From Clostridium sp. CX1 (lineage in GTDB: Bacteria; Bacillota; Clostridia; Clostridiales; Clostridiaceae): a DNA stretch of 64,000 bases. The DNA is taken from positions 1 to 64,000 of the forward strand of contig NZ_JAODOO010000019.1 in assembly GCF_025398335.1 (NCBI RefSeq). The letters are read 5' to 3'. The position numbers and the translations under genes are program-made. Shown piece by piece: positions 33,834-42,720 of this stretch. The notes beneath the pieces are model-generated. The model saw only the letters and a program-made list of their open reading frames with translations. It had not been told where the DNA came from and searched no databases. Each line of letters begins with the position of its first letter. Positions within the stretch are counted from its first letter, which is position 1.

Positions 33834-35087
33834 ATGGAGATACTTTCTACTGGGGAAAAAATTAAAAGGGCAAGGATATATAAGGGATTAACCTTAAAAG
33901 ACTTATGTGAAGAAAAGATATCTGTTTCGAAGATGAGCTGTATAGAAAATGGAAAAATTAAGCCGGAGGAATGGATATTAGATTTTATTGCAGAGAAACT
34001 ACAGGTGGATCCAGATTACTTGAAGCAAGACATAAGAACTCAGTTAGTTAGAAATGTTGATGAGCTAAAAAAGCAGCATTATTCAAAGGAATATGAGGAA
34101 ATACTAGAGTATAACCTAAAGTATATAGAGGAATATTGTTATTATGATTTATCCTTCGAGGTTATACATTTACTTTTTAATTATTATCTTGACCAAAACA
34201 AAATCGAAAAGATACATCTTATGATCTCAAAGTATTATGATTACTTACAAAAGTGCTTTACAGAAGACAGATCAGCTATATATTATATGGATATAGCTAG
34301 ATTCTTATTTAGTACTAAAGAATTTTCCCAAGCTGCCAGCTATTATAACAATGTTAGAAAAATCTCTAAATCTAGGGATAACTACGGTCTTCTTTCTAGG
34401 TCAACTTATAATGAAGCGGCTTGTTATTTAATGTTGGAAGATTACGATAAAGCTTATGAGATAGCAGTAAGGCTTATTGATTTAATGGATTACATAGAAA
34501 CGGATATAAAGAAAGCAGAAGCTTACCATATGCTTGCTATGCTCTGTCTTAGAAGAAACAGGGATAAGTTTAGTGAATATGAACAAAAATCCTATGAATT
34601 ATATAAAAGTGATCAGGTGCATAAAGCTCAGGCAATATACAATTATGCTGCCGTTATGTTTAGTGTAGGACTTAGGGACAAGGCTATAAATTACGTAAAT
34701 AGAGCACTAAATTGTTATCCTAGAAATAATAAAGAGCTTCTTGTAGGCTTCATGCTTACTAATATTAATAAGCTTATTGAGAACGATGTATTAGAAAAAG
34801 CTCAAGGTATTTGCGATGAGGCATTAAATTATGCAATAGCCTTAGATAATATTATATTCGTTGAAAGAGCTTACTATTATAAAGCGTTGATACTGGAGCG
34901 GGAAGGCAATCTTAATTCGGCAGAAATGTATATGAATTTATCCTTAGATGCCCTTCTTAAGTTTGCAAGCAATAGTCAGATTTATAAAAGATATATGGAA
35001 ATGGGAGATATGTATCATCGCATGGAAAATATTAACGAGTCTATAAAATATTTTAATTTTGCGATACAATTGGAAAAGAAGATGTAA
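33834..35087 (+). CDS. XRE-family regulator with TPR repeats (2 of 2)
   Basis: 417 residues from the ATG at 33834 (GGGTGAGG upstream), so that the protein begins MEILSTGEKIKRARIYKG, aligning with its paralog; an in-frame GTG at 33816 is less likely. HTH at ~5-60, then TPR-like helical pairs (YYNNVRKISKSRDNYGLLSR, AQAIYNYAAVMFSVG). It probably shares the upstream gene's promoter. Targets and ligand are not visible. A terminator follows. Confidence 0.83.
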   Translation: MEILSTGEKIKRARIYKGLTLKDLCEEKISVSKMSCIENGKIKPEEWILDFIAEKLQVDPDYLKQDIRTQLVRNVDELKKQHYSKEYEEILEYNLKYIEEYCYYDLSFEVIHLLFNYYLDQNKIEKIHLMISKYYDYLQKCFTEDRSAIYYMDIARFLFSTKEFSQAASYYNNVRKISKSRDNYGLLSRSTYNEAACYLMLEDYDKAYEIAVRLIDLMDYIETDIKKAEAYHMLAMLCLRRNRDKFSEYEQKSYELYKSDQVHKAQAIYNYAAVMFSVGLRDKAINYVNRALNCYPRNNKELLVGFMLTNINKLIENDVLEKAQGICDEALNYAIALDNIIFVERAYYYKALILEREGNLNSAEMYMNLSLDALLKFASNSQIYKRYMEMGDMYHRMENINESIKYFNFAIQLEKKM

Positions 35088-35092
35088 CTTAT

Positions 35093-35133
35093 AAAATCAC
35101 TATCAAATTAATATATTTTGATGGTGATTTTTT
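35093..35133 (+). terminator. Terminator after the paired regulators
   Basis: Stem AAAATCACTATCAAA / TTTTGATGGTGATTTT, followed by Ts. Confidence 0.85.
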
Positions 35134-35155
35134 ATTACCAGTAAAGGGTACATAG

Positions 35156-35184
35156 TTGTTGATAAAATTTTAATTTGATATAAT
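35156..35184 (+). promoter_or_regulatory. Sigma-A-type promoter of galE
   Basis: TTGTTG (35156-35161) and TATAAT (35179-35184), 17 bases apart, ahead of galE. Confidence 0.65.
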
Positions 35185-35217
35185 TAACATAAACTAACAA
35201 AAAAGGGGGGCTTAAAC

Positions 35218-36210
35218 ATGGCAATTTTGGTTTGCGGCGGCGCTGGATATATAGGAAGCCACATGGCAGCCTATTTGAAGGAACAGGGAGAAGATATAGT
35301 TGTACTAGATAATCTGCAAAAGGGTCATGAGGCTGCAGTCCATAAAGTAGGAGGAAAGTTTTATTTTGGTGATTTAAGAGATAGAGCTTTTTTAGATAAG
35401 GTTTTTAGTGAAAATAAAATTCATGCAGTTATAGATTTTGCAGCAGATTCTTTAGTTGGAGAGAGTATGAATGAACCGTTAAAATACTTCGACAATAACG
35501 TTGGTGGAACAATAGGGCTATTAAACGCTATGAAAGATCACGGAGTAAAGTATATAGTATTCTCATCTACAGCAGCTACCTATGGGGAACCTGAGAATAT
35601 TCCTATTATAGAAAGTGATAAAACTTTTCCTACAAACCCTTATGGAGAGTCAAAGCTTGCAGTGGAAAAAATTTTAAAATGGTGTGATAATGCCTATGGT
35701 ATAAAGTATACTGCTTTGAGATATTTTAATGCAGCTGGAGCCCATGTAAGCGGAACTATAGGAGAGCATCACAAGCAGGAAACTCACTTAATTCCTATAG
35801 TACTACAGGTGGCATTGGGACAAAGGGATAAAATAATGATATATGGTAATGATTATAATACTGAAGATGGAAGTTGTATAAGAGACTATGTACACGTTAC
35901 AGATTTAGCCTCAGCTCATTTACTGGCATTAAAAAGATTAGAAAAGGGCGGAGAAAGTGCTGTGTATAATCTTGGAAACGGAAAAGGTTTCTCTGTTAAA
36001 GAGGTTATAGAAGTTGCTAGAAAGGTTACAGGCAGGGAAATAAAGTCAGAGATTGCAGAGAGAAGGGCAGGAGATCCAGCAGTACTAATAGCCTCCTCTG
36101 ATAAAGCTAAAAAGGAGCTTGGATGGAAAGCACAGTATAATTCTCTTGAAACTATAATTGATACTGCCTGGAATTGGCACAAAACTCACCCAAAGGGATA
36201 TGAGGATTAA
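35218..36210 (+). CDS. galE: UDP-glucose 4-epimerase
   Basis: 330 residues, the usual GalE length. NAD-binding GGAGYIGSH at ~6-14, [10 protein letters not shown], the catalytic YxxxK in [12 protein letters not shown], and the family segments [16 protein letters not shown] and [15 protein letters not shown]. It interconverts UDP-glucose and UDP-galactose for the Leloir pathway and surface polysaccharides. GGGGGG precedes the ATG. Next to a polysaccharide deacetylase, so an envelope role is plausible. Confidence 0.95.
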   Translation: MAILVCGGAGYIGSHMAAYLKEQGEDIVVLDNLQKGHEAAVHKVGGKFYFGDLRDRAFLDKVFSENKIHAVIDFAADSLVGESMNEPLKYFDNNVGGTIGLLNAMKDHGVKYIVFSSTAATYGEPENIPIIESDKTFPTNPYGESKLAVEKILKWCDNAYGIKYTALRYFNAAGAHVSGTIGEHHKQETHLIPIVLQVALGQRDKIMIYGNDYNTEDGSCIRDYVHVTDLASAHLLALKRLEKGGESAVYNLGNGKGFSVKEVIEVARKVTGREIKSEIAERRAGDPAVLIASSDKAKKELGWKAQYNSLETIIDTAWNWHKTHPKGYED

Positions 36211-36337
36211 TTTCCATTAATGTTAGGACAATTCCTCCATCAGTGCTTTTATTTACTATAATATATTTGAACAATAAGGGTTAACATATGTAATAGAAAA
36301 GCTTGATTAATTCAGCATGACGGAAGAGGGTGACTTT

Positions 36338-37108
36338 ATGAAAAAGTATTTTTCTATTGCATGTGCAATTCTATTTTCTTTAATGATTTTTTCAACTGTT
36401 AACAAGAAAGTCTTAGCTTGCAATTCTAATGAAGTACAGGATAAAGCTATTCACCCAAAGGAGGTATTTCTAACTTTTGATGACGGTCCTAGTGAAAATA
36501 ACACAAAGGAAATATTAAAGACTTTGAAGGATAACAATGTAAGAGCTACCTTCTTTATAGTGGGAATGAAAAGCGAGGAAAATCCTAAAATGTTGAAGGA
36601 ATTAAGTGAAAGTGGAATGAGCATAGGTATACATACTTATTCTCATGACTATAAGATAATGTACAAAAGTTTAGAGGAGTACATTAAGGACTTTGAAAAG
36701 TGCAGGACTGTTATAAGAAATGTAACTGGGAGAGAGCCTATCTCCTATATAAGGTTACCTGGTGGTTCTGACAACTTGGTTACAAGTAAAAGTAACCTAG
36801 AAAGTATAAAAAAAACTCTAAATGATAACGGCTTAAAATATGTTGATTGGAATGTATGTGCTGGAGATGCAGAAAGTACTCAGGTTACTGTTGAAAAGGT
36901 GAAAAATAACATAATAAGTCAGTGCAAGGATAAAAACTTTGCGGTGGTTTTAATGCATGATACCTACTATAAAAAATTTACTGCAGAAGCTCTTCCAGAA
37001 GTTATAAAGTACCTTCAAAAGGAAGGTTTTGTTTTTAGGACCTTTGACGATTTAACACCATCAGAGGAAGATAAGATGGTGAAAATGGGAATATTAAATA
37101 GAAAATAA
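36338..37108 (+). CDS. Secreted polysaccharide deacetylase (NodB/CE4 family)
   Basis: 256 residues from the ATG at 36338 (AGAGGGTG upstream); the ATG at 36317 lacks a site. A signal peptide (~1-25, ending KVLAC) precedes the NodB domain with LTFDDGPSENNTKEIL (motif 1), HTYSHDY (motif 2, zinc His), YIRLPGGSDN and VVLMHDTYYKK. It removes acetyl groups from peptidoglycan or other amino sugars outside the cell. It may be co-transcribed with galE or monocistronic; a terminator follows. Confidence 0.9.
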   Translation: MKKYFSIACAILFSLMIFSTVNKKVLACNSNEVQDKAIHPKEVFLTFDDGPSENNTKEILKTLKDNNVRATFFIVGMKSEENPKMLKELSESGMSIGIHTYSHDYKIMYKSLEEYIKDFEKCRTVIRNVTGREPISYIRLPGGSDNLVTSKSNLESIKKTLNDNGLKYVDWNVCAGDAESTQVTVEKVKNNIISQCKDKNFAVVLMHDTYYKKFTAEALPEVIKYLQKEGFVFRTFDDLTPSEEDKMVKMGILNRK

Positions 37109-37112
37109 AAAA

Positions 37113-37145
37113 GAGAAAAACCTTTTAAGAGGTTTTCCCTTTTAT
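37113..37145 (+). terminator. Terminator after the deacetylase
   Basis: Stem GAAAAACCT / AGGTTTTCC with a T-rich tail. Confidence 0.8.
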
Positions 37146-37169
37146 TTACTAAGCGACAAGAGAAGGGTT

Positions 37170-37904
37170 CTAAGAATCCTTCTTTTTGCTTTCTCTTTTG
37201 ATAATAAATTCCTTTGCTCTAAGTTCTAAGCTGTCATCTAAAGGTGATAGGTTTACTTCCTCATACTTGCTGGTTAAAGCAGTAGTTATAAGTCTGTCAG
37301 CTAGCTCTGGATTTTTAGAGAGAAGAGAGCCGTGAAAATAAGTACAGAAACAATTTTTAAATATACAACCTTCGTAGCCGTCTTCACCATTATTACCGTA
37401 ACCGGCGATTACCTTACCAAGAGGCTTTAAATCTCCAATATAAGTTCTTCCAGAGTGGTTTTCAAAGCCTACATAAGTTTCGTTAAATTCTTCATTGTGA
37501 ATTACAGTGTTTCCAATGAAACGTGTATCTCCACCTTCTGTATATATATCCAGTATTCCAAGGCCATCTAGCTTTTCACCGTCAGGAGTGGTGTAATACT
37601 TTCCTAATAATTGATATCCTCCACATATGCTTAGGAATACCTTTCCTTTTTCAATATACTCTGTTATTCCTTCTTTTTTGTTTTTGTCTAGGTCTTCAGA
37701 TACTATAGATTGCTCATAGTCCTGACCGCCGCCGAAAAAGGTTATATCATACTGATCTGAGTCAAAGGGATCTCCTAAGGACACGTTGAATACGTTGACC
37801 TTTATTCCCCTTTGTTCAGCTCTATATTTTAAAATAAGAATATTGCCTAAGTCACCATATACATTTAACAAGTCAGGGTATAAATGACATATGTTAAGTT
37901 CCAT
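37170..37904 (-). CDS. gatD: Lipid II isoglutaminyl synthase, glutaminase subunit (GatD)
   Basis: 244 residues. A class I glutamine amidotransferase of the CobB/CobQ group: the nucleophile Cys in FLSICGGYQLLG and the His in TYFHGSLLSKNPELAD. GatD supplies ammonia to MurT for amidation of the second-position D-glutamate of lipid II. The ATG is 15 bases after the murT stop; the two genes form the standard operon. Confidence 0.93.
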   Translation of the reverse strand: MELNICHLYPDLLNVYGDLGNILILKYRAEQRGIKVNVFNVSLGDPFDSDQYDITFFGGGQDYEQSIVSEDLDKNKKEGITEYIEKGKVFLSICGGYQLLGKYYTTPDGEKLDGLGILDIYTEGGDTRFIGNTVIHNEEFNETYVGFENHSGRTYIGDLKPLGKVIAGYGNNGEDGYEGCIFKNCFCTYFHGSLLSKNPELADRLITTALTSKYEEVNLSPLDDSLELRAKEFIIKRESKKKDS

Positions 37905-37919
37905 TTTAACGGCACCCCT

Positions 37920-39320
37920 TTACCATAATTTTTTTATATATCCTTTACTATTAAGGAATTTTCTAAAGTTTATCATAGCAGTATAAGTAGCAAGTATATA
38001 AACTTTATCTGTTTCACAACCTTTAATTTCCTCAAGTAATTTTTCGTATTCCTCGCAAATTGTAAACTTTTCAGAAGGAAGACCAGCAACTTTAAGTCTT
38101 GTAGCCATATCATAAAGTCTTATTCCAGCTACCATTATTTTTTCAATACTAAGAGAGCTGAGCTTTTCAAAGTTAACATCCCAAATCCAGGATACATCTC
38201 TTCCATCGGCATAGTTATCGTTCAATAATACTGCCAAATCGAAGGTTCTTTTATCTAGGCTTATAGTATTTATAGCCTGGTCATATCCTGCAGGATTTTT
38301 AACTAGGATTATTTTTACATCCTTACCCTCTATGTTTATGTTCTCTTGTCTTCCAAAGCTGCTTTGCTGACTCTTTAGAGAGTTAGCTATAACTTCGTTC
38401 TCAACGCCACAAACCTTAGATACAGAATATGCGCATAGAGCATTATATATATTGTAAGTTCCAGGTTGGTTTATGTAATATTCCTTTCCATTTATGGCAA
38501 CAAGAGAGCCTTCAGGAGTTTGCTCTTTAATTTCGTCTACAGTATAATCAAGTTCCGGTCTCTTATATCCGCAGTCTTCGCAGTAGAAATCCCCTAGATG
38601 ATTATATGTAAGATAGTTGTATTGATAAGGGCTTTTACACTTTTTACAGAATTTCGCATCTGCATTTAAATCTAAAACTTTATTGTTATCTAGAGAAGTA
38701 TTAAAGCCGTAGTAAATAGTTCTATTTGGCAGTCCTAAATCTCCTAAAAGGGATTCATCGCCATTTAAAACTAAATTTGATAGAGGAACCTTTTCTACAC
38801 CCTGAAGAATCTTCTTAAGAGTAGTATAAACTTCACCATACCTGTCTAGCTGATCTCTAAAAAGATTTGTAATAGTTATTACCTCTGGAGTTACGTATTC
38901 AGTAAAAAACTGCACATTAGCTTCATCACATTCAATAACAGCATATTTTGTCTCAGAACATCTGCTAAAAGAGAAATTCTCTACAAAACAAGAAACTATT
39001 CCAGGAAGCATATTAGCACCTGTATTATTTGTTATAACGTATTTTCCGCTGTCCTTAAGCATATTATATATCATACTTGTGGTTGTAGTTTTTCCGTTGG
39101 TGCCTGTTACAAGAAGCACCTTGTAATCTTTGCATACCGTCTTTAAAATATCCCTATCTAATTTTAAAGCAACCTTTCCAGGAAAATTACTTCCACCTTT
39201 AAACAAGGCTCTAGACAATTTTATTACTAACTTTGAAATTAATATACTAAAAAAAGATTTGATATTAATTTTCCACACCACCTTTTTATAAATAACAGAT
39301 AGATTGTACAAACTAATCAC
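37920..39320 (-). CDS. murT: Lipid II isoglutaminyl synthase, Mur ligase subunit (MurT)
   Basis: 466 residues. Mur ligase ATP site VTGTNGKTTTTSM, family ESD-like YAVIECDEANVQFF, a four-Cys zinc ribbon (CKKC, CEDC; ~235-255) and the C-terminal DUF1727 domain (VKNPAGYDQAINTI). With GatD it amidates lipid II in the cytoplasm. The start is uncertain: GTG 39320 lacks a clear site, and a GTG about 36 bases further in (VWKINIKSFF) has GGTGG near it. A dense repeat array lies upstream. Confidence 0.92.
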   Translation of the reverse strand: MISLYNLSVIYKKVVWKINIKSFFSILISKLVIKLSRALFKGGSNFPGKVALKLDRDILKTVCKDYKVLLVTGTNGKTTTTSMIYNMLKDSGKYVITNNTGANMLPGIVSCFVENFSFSRCSETKYAVIECDEANVQFFTEYVTPEVITITNLFRDQLDRYGEVYTTLKKILQGVEKVPLSNLVLNGDESLLGDLGLPNRTIYYGFNTSLDNNKVLDLNADAKFCKKCKSPYQYNYLTYNHLGDFYCEDCGYKRPELDYTVDEIKEQTPEGSLVAINGKEYYINQPGTYNIYNALCAYSVSKVCGVENEVIANSLKSQQSSFGRQENINIEGKDVKIILVKNPAGYDQAINTISLDKRTFDLAVLLNDNYADGRDVSWIWDVNFEKLSSLSIEKIMVAGIRLYDMATRLKVAGLPSEKFTICEEYEKLLEEIKGCETDKVYILATYTAMINFRKFLNSKGYIKKLW

Positions 39321-39373
39321 GATACTTAAATATTATAATACATTATAACTTTTTTTACATCAACAAAATAAAT

Positions 39374-39591
39374 GGGGACGGTTCACAATTATTCAAGATA
39401 AATGGGGATAAATGGGGACAGTTCACAATTTTTCAACATGGGAGTAACGGGGGACAGTTCACAACTTTTTAACAATACATATATTAGGGGAGGGGTTATA
39501 ATTACTAAAATAGTTGTAGACCGTCCCCTATTAAAGGTTGAATAATTGCAGACTGTCCCCAAGAAGTGTAGAATAGTTGTGAACCGTCCCC
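39374..39591. repeat. Dispersed repeat array, six copies
   Basis: Forward copies at 39374-39396, 39415-39436 and 39450-39470; reverse copies at 39507-39528, 39537-39560 and 39570-39591. The symmetric three-plus-three layout separates murT and the glpQ-like gene, whose AAAGGAG site begins right after the last copy. Confidence 0.92.
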
Positions 39592-39606
39592 AAAGGAGAT
39601 GATTAG

Positions 39607-40350
39607 ATGAAAAAGGTTTTGAACATAGCCCACAGAGGCTTCAGTGGTATTTACCCTGAAAATACGATGCTTGCATTTAGGAAAGCAGTTGAGATACAAT
39701 GTGATGGTGTGGAAACAGATGTACAGCTTACCAAAGACTGTATACCAGTTCTATGCCATGATGAGGCCTTAGACAGAACTACTACAGGAAAGGGTTTCAT
39801 AAAAGACTATACTTATAAAGAACTTTCTAAACTAGATGCAGGTATAAAGAGGGATAGAAAATTTAAAGGCTGTAGAATACCGACTTTAGATGAGCTTTTA
39901 GACTTTGCTAAAGATAAAAACATACTAATAAATATAGAACTAAAAAATAGTATAATACAATATCCATCACTGGAAGAAATAGTTATAGACAGAATATACA
40001 AATATAAGATGGAGAATAATTGTATACTATCATCCTTCAATCACTATTCAATGGTTAGGTGTAAGAAAATAGACAATAGTATAAAAACAGGGCTTTTATA
40101 TAGCGAAATATTATACAGGCCAGAGAAATATGCAGAATATGTAGGAGCTGATGCACTTCATCCAGACTTTTCAACTCTTTACCATGATAACATTGTTAAA
40201 GGAACGACAGAAAAAGGTATTCCTATAAATGTGTACACTGTTAACGAAGAAAAGGACATGATAAGTATGATAAACTTAGGGGTAAATGGTATAATTACTA
40301 ACTATCCTGATAAATTAAAAAGGATACTTTCAACACTACATTTACCTTAA
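39607..40350 (+). CDS. Glycerophosphodiester phosphodiesterase
   Basis: 247 residues, cytoplasmic (no signal). NIAHRGFSGIYPENTMLAF at the N-terminus contains the catalytic His and Arg, with GVETDVQLTKDCIPVLCHDE supplying metal ligands and the second His, and VYTVNEEKDM near the end. It hydrolyses glycerophosphodiesters to glycerol-3-phosphate and an alcohol (GlpQ/UgpQ type). AAAGGAG precedes the ATG. An EamA transporter gene follows by 18 bases. Confidence 0.92.
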   Translation: MKKVLNIAHRGFSGIYPENTMLAFRKAVEIQCDGVETDVQLTKDCIPVLCHDEALDRTTTGKGFIKDYTYKELSKLDAGIKRDRKFKGCRIPTLDELLDFAKDKNILINIELKNSIIQYPSLEEIVIDRIYKYKMENNCILSSFNHYSMVRCKKIDNSIKTGLLYSEILYRPEKYAEYVGADALHPDFSTLYHDNIVKGTTEKGIPINVYTVNEEKDMISMINLGVNGIITNYPDKLKRILSTLHLP

Positions 40351-40368
40351 ATATAAAGGACTAAGGAC

Positions 40369-41265
40369 GTGATTACTCTGAAAAAAGGATATATTTATTC
40401 TATAGTGTCTGCTGTTCTTTTCGGAACAGCAGGGATATTTGTAAAGCTTGGCCATAACACAGGTCTTGACTCTGTAAGCTTGCTTACAGTTCAGTACATA
40501 ATAGCAGTATCATTAATGTTTTTAACTGCGGTTTTAAAGGATAGAAAAAAGCTCCAGGTAACTAAAAAGCAACTATTAAATATGGCAGTACTGGGTGGAG
40601 TGGGGAATACCTTTATGACCATATTTTATTACATGGCCTTTGAATATTTACCAGTGGCTATGGTGACAATGCTTTTATTTACATATCCAATAATGGTTTT
40701 TATTTATTCTGTAGTATTTGAAAAGCAAAATATAAATGGAAAAAAGATTATGGCTATAGCAGCAGCCTTTCTAGGCTGTGTTTTGACGTTAAATATTTTA
40801 TCTGGCGGATTTCAATATTCTATAAAGGGATTAATATTTGGGCTATTAAGCGCAGTTTTCTATGCCTTCATGAATTTGTATACAGAAAAGAAATTAGATA
40901 ATGTAGATTCTCTGTCTATTAATGCTTATTCTACCTTATTTTCTTTACTGATATTAATTTTATATCAGCCACCTAAAATTTTATTTACTGGAGAAATAAA
41001 GCTTGAAGGCTTATTATACACAACTATACTTGCAATTATATGTGAAATAATACCTCTTACCTTATTGTATGAAGCGATATACCATATAGGAGCACTTAAG
41101 GTTTCCATAATAAGTAACCTAGAGATTCCAACTTCTATAATAGTGTCCTTTATATTCTTAAAGGAGGGGGTATCACTAACACAGATTCTAGGAGCTGTAC
41201 TCATATTTTATGCGATACACTTAGTAAGACAGGAAGAAACTATGGTATCGAAAAAGGCATCTTAA
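40369..41265 (+). CDS. EamA/DMT-family transporter
   Basis: 298 residues with about ten membrane spans in two EamA repeats (SIVSAVLFGTAGIFVKLG... and IKGLIFGLLSAVFYAFMNLY...). It begins with GTG. The drug/metabolite transporter superfamily covers amino-acid, sugar-nucleotide and drug exporters; the substrate is not readable. Close spacing suggests co-transcription with the phosphodiesterase gene. Confidence 0.85.
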   Translation: MITLKKGYIYSIVSAVLFGTAGIFVKLGHNTGLDSVSLLTVQYIIAVSLMFLTAVLKDRKKLQVTKKQLLNMAVLGGVGNTFMTIFYYMAFEYLPVAMVTMLLFTYPIMVFIYSVVFEKQNINGKKIMAIAAAFLGCVLTLNILSGGFQYSIKGLIFGLLSAVFYAFMNLYTEKKLDNVDSLSINAYSTLFSLLILILYQPPKILFTGEIKLEGLLYTTILAIICEIIPLTLLYEAIYHIGALKVSIISNLEIPTSIIVSFIFLKEGVSLTQILGAVLIFYAIHLVRQEETMVSKKAS

Positions 41266-41296
41266 GAATGAAGTATTATTGGAATTAATACATAAT

Positions 41297-41337
41297 AAAA
41301 AAGCTCTTCACTTTTTATTAAAGTAAAGGGCTTTTTT
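41297..41337 (+). terminator. Terminator after the EamA gene
   Basis: Imperfect stem AAAAAGCTCTTCACTTT / AAAGTAAAGGGCTTTTT with T run. Confidence 0.8.
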
Positions 41338-41433
41338 ATTTAAAAGTTATATTACTATTTTAGTATATCAAAACTACTGGTCAGTTATATACCACCTTGG
41401 AAAAGGCACTAAATATGTTTAATATATTCAAAT

Positions 41434-42285
41434 CTACTGAACAGTTAAAGCTCTGTTTGTAAAATTACCTATGATAGTATTTACTGGAGATATGGTTACA
41501 AAGGAGTTTGGCTCAATTTCACCTACAATGGATCTTAATGTGTTAAGCTGATTTTTTTGAATAACTAAATATATAAACTTTTTACTGCCACTAGAATATC
41601 CACCAACGGCATCTAAAACAGTAACACCTCTTACAAGTCTAGTTTTAATTTCATTTATCATAACTTCTGAATTCTCACAGATTATTACGCACTGTCTTGA
41701 AGAAGCAAGTCCCTCTTGAATGGCATCCATAGTTTTTGTTCTTACGAAACTCATTATAAGAGCATACATAACGGAGCTTGGACCCATTACAATTCCTACT
41801 AAAATATAAACTATAATGTCTTCGATTAATAACAATTGTGAAAGCTGTAAGGACTTAAACTTGTTATTTATTATCTTAGCAGATATATCTAGACCACCAG
41901 TGGAGCCTTTAGCAATAAATATTAAAGAGGCTGCCACACCAAAAAGTACTCCACAGAATATAGATGAAAGTAATCTGTCTTCAAGAGCAGGTAGTTTAAA
42001 TAATAAATTCATGTTATCTAACAGTATGGAACTCACAAATACCACGAAAACACTTCTTATTGTAAACTTTCTTCCTAAAAGCCTGTAACCAAAAATAAAT
42101 AAAGGAACATTAATTAAAATAGTAGTCAGTCCAACTTTAGCACCAAATAAGTGATTTAGAGAAAGTGCTATACCAGTAACTCCGCCACTACCTATTCCAC
42201 TAGGAATCATAAATGCATATGTAGTAAAAGCTGAAATAACGCTTCCAAGTATAATTAAAAAGTACTCTGTAATTCTATTTTTCAC
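41434..42285 (-). CDS. YitT-family membrane protein (DUF2179)
   Basis: 283 residues: five or six spans (FLIILGSVISAFTTYAF, VGLTTILINVPLFIFG, SSIFCGVLFGVAASLIF), GSTGGLDISAKIIN, and a C-terminal DUF2179 cytosolic domain (~195-280; RGVTVLDAVGGYSSGSKKFIY). The start is GTG with AGGGTT upstream. YitT proteins are membrane proteins of unknown transport role. It is a single gene, convergent with the EamA operon. Confidence 0.87.
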   Translation of the reverse strand: MKNRITEYFLIILGSVISAFTTYAFMIPSGIGSGGVTGIALSLNHLFGAKVGLTTILINVPLFIFGYRLLGRKFTIRSVFVVFVSSILLDNMNLLFKLPALEDRLLSSIFCGVLFGVAASLIFIAKGSTGGLDISAKIINNKFKSLQLSQLLLIEDIIVYILVGIVMGPSSVMYALIMSFVRTKTMDAIQEGLASSRQCVIICENSEVMINEIKTRLVRGVTVLDAVGGYSSGSKKFIYLVIQKNQLNTLRSIVGEIEPNSFVTISPVNTIIGNFTNRALTVQ

Positions 42286-42720
42286 CTTGATAACCCTCCC
42301 GTAACAAATATTAATTTTGAAATTTAAAATTCATGCCTAAAAGATATTAGCATAAAATATGTTAATAAACAACAGGAGGAATATTAATAATTTGTTACCT
42401 TTTATCATTAAGGAATAATGTATACCTTTTCACCGGTTAATGAGACTTTAATGTATTAAATTTTTAAGTATTATCACAGATATTAAATATAAAAAATTAA
42501 TTAACATACTAGCTTTGCAAGTCACAATGAGAAAAAATTGCAAAAATAATGTATCACATAACAAAAAGTATAGCATTATTAAGGTAAATACGTGGCAATG
42601 TGATATATCATTGAAAGTTGGAAAAGGAAATGACGGCAAATTAGGTTGAAAATAAAATTTTTCTTGCATTTTTCCCTCAATGTTGTAATATATAAGTATA
42701 GACTACTAGGGGGGTAAATA
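42286..42720. other. Intergenic region, no supported gene
   Basis: A+T-rich 435 bases between the divergent yitT-like and pckA genes. It should carry both promoters, but no convincing -35/-10 pair stood out. A 73-codon minus-strand open frame here was rejected. Confidence 0.5.

Noticed and set aside
39374-39591. CRISPR-like array
   Set aside because: The repeats are inverted in two halves, spacers are short and unequal, copies are dispersed genome-wide-style, and no cas genes are near.
39505-39699. Minus-strand open frame across the repeat array
   Set aside because: It is made of repeat sequence and the antisense of the glpQ-like gene; no ribosome-binding site and no independent support.
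42448-42669. 73-codon minus-strand open frame in the yitT-pckA gap with a GAGGG near its ATG
   Set aside because: Low-complexity hydrophobic product with no family resemblance, in the region expected to hold two promoters; the spacing of the site is short.
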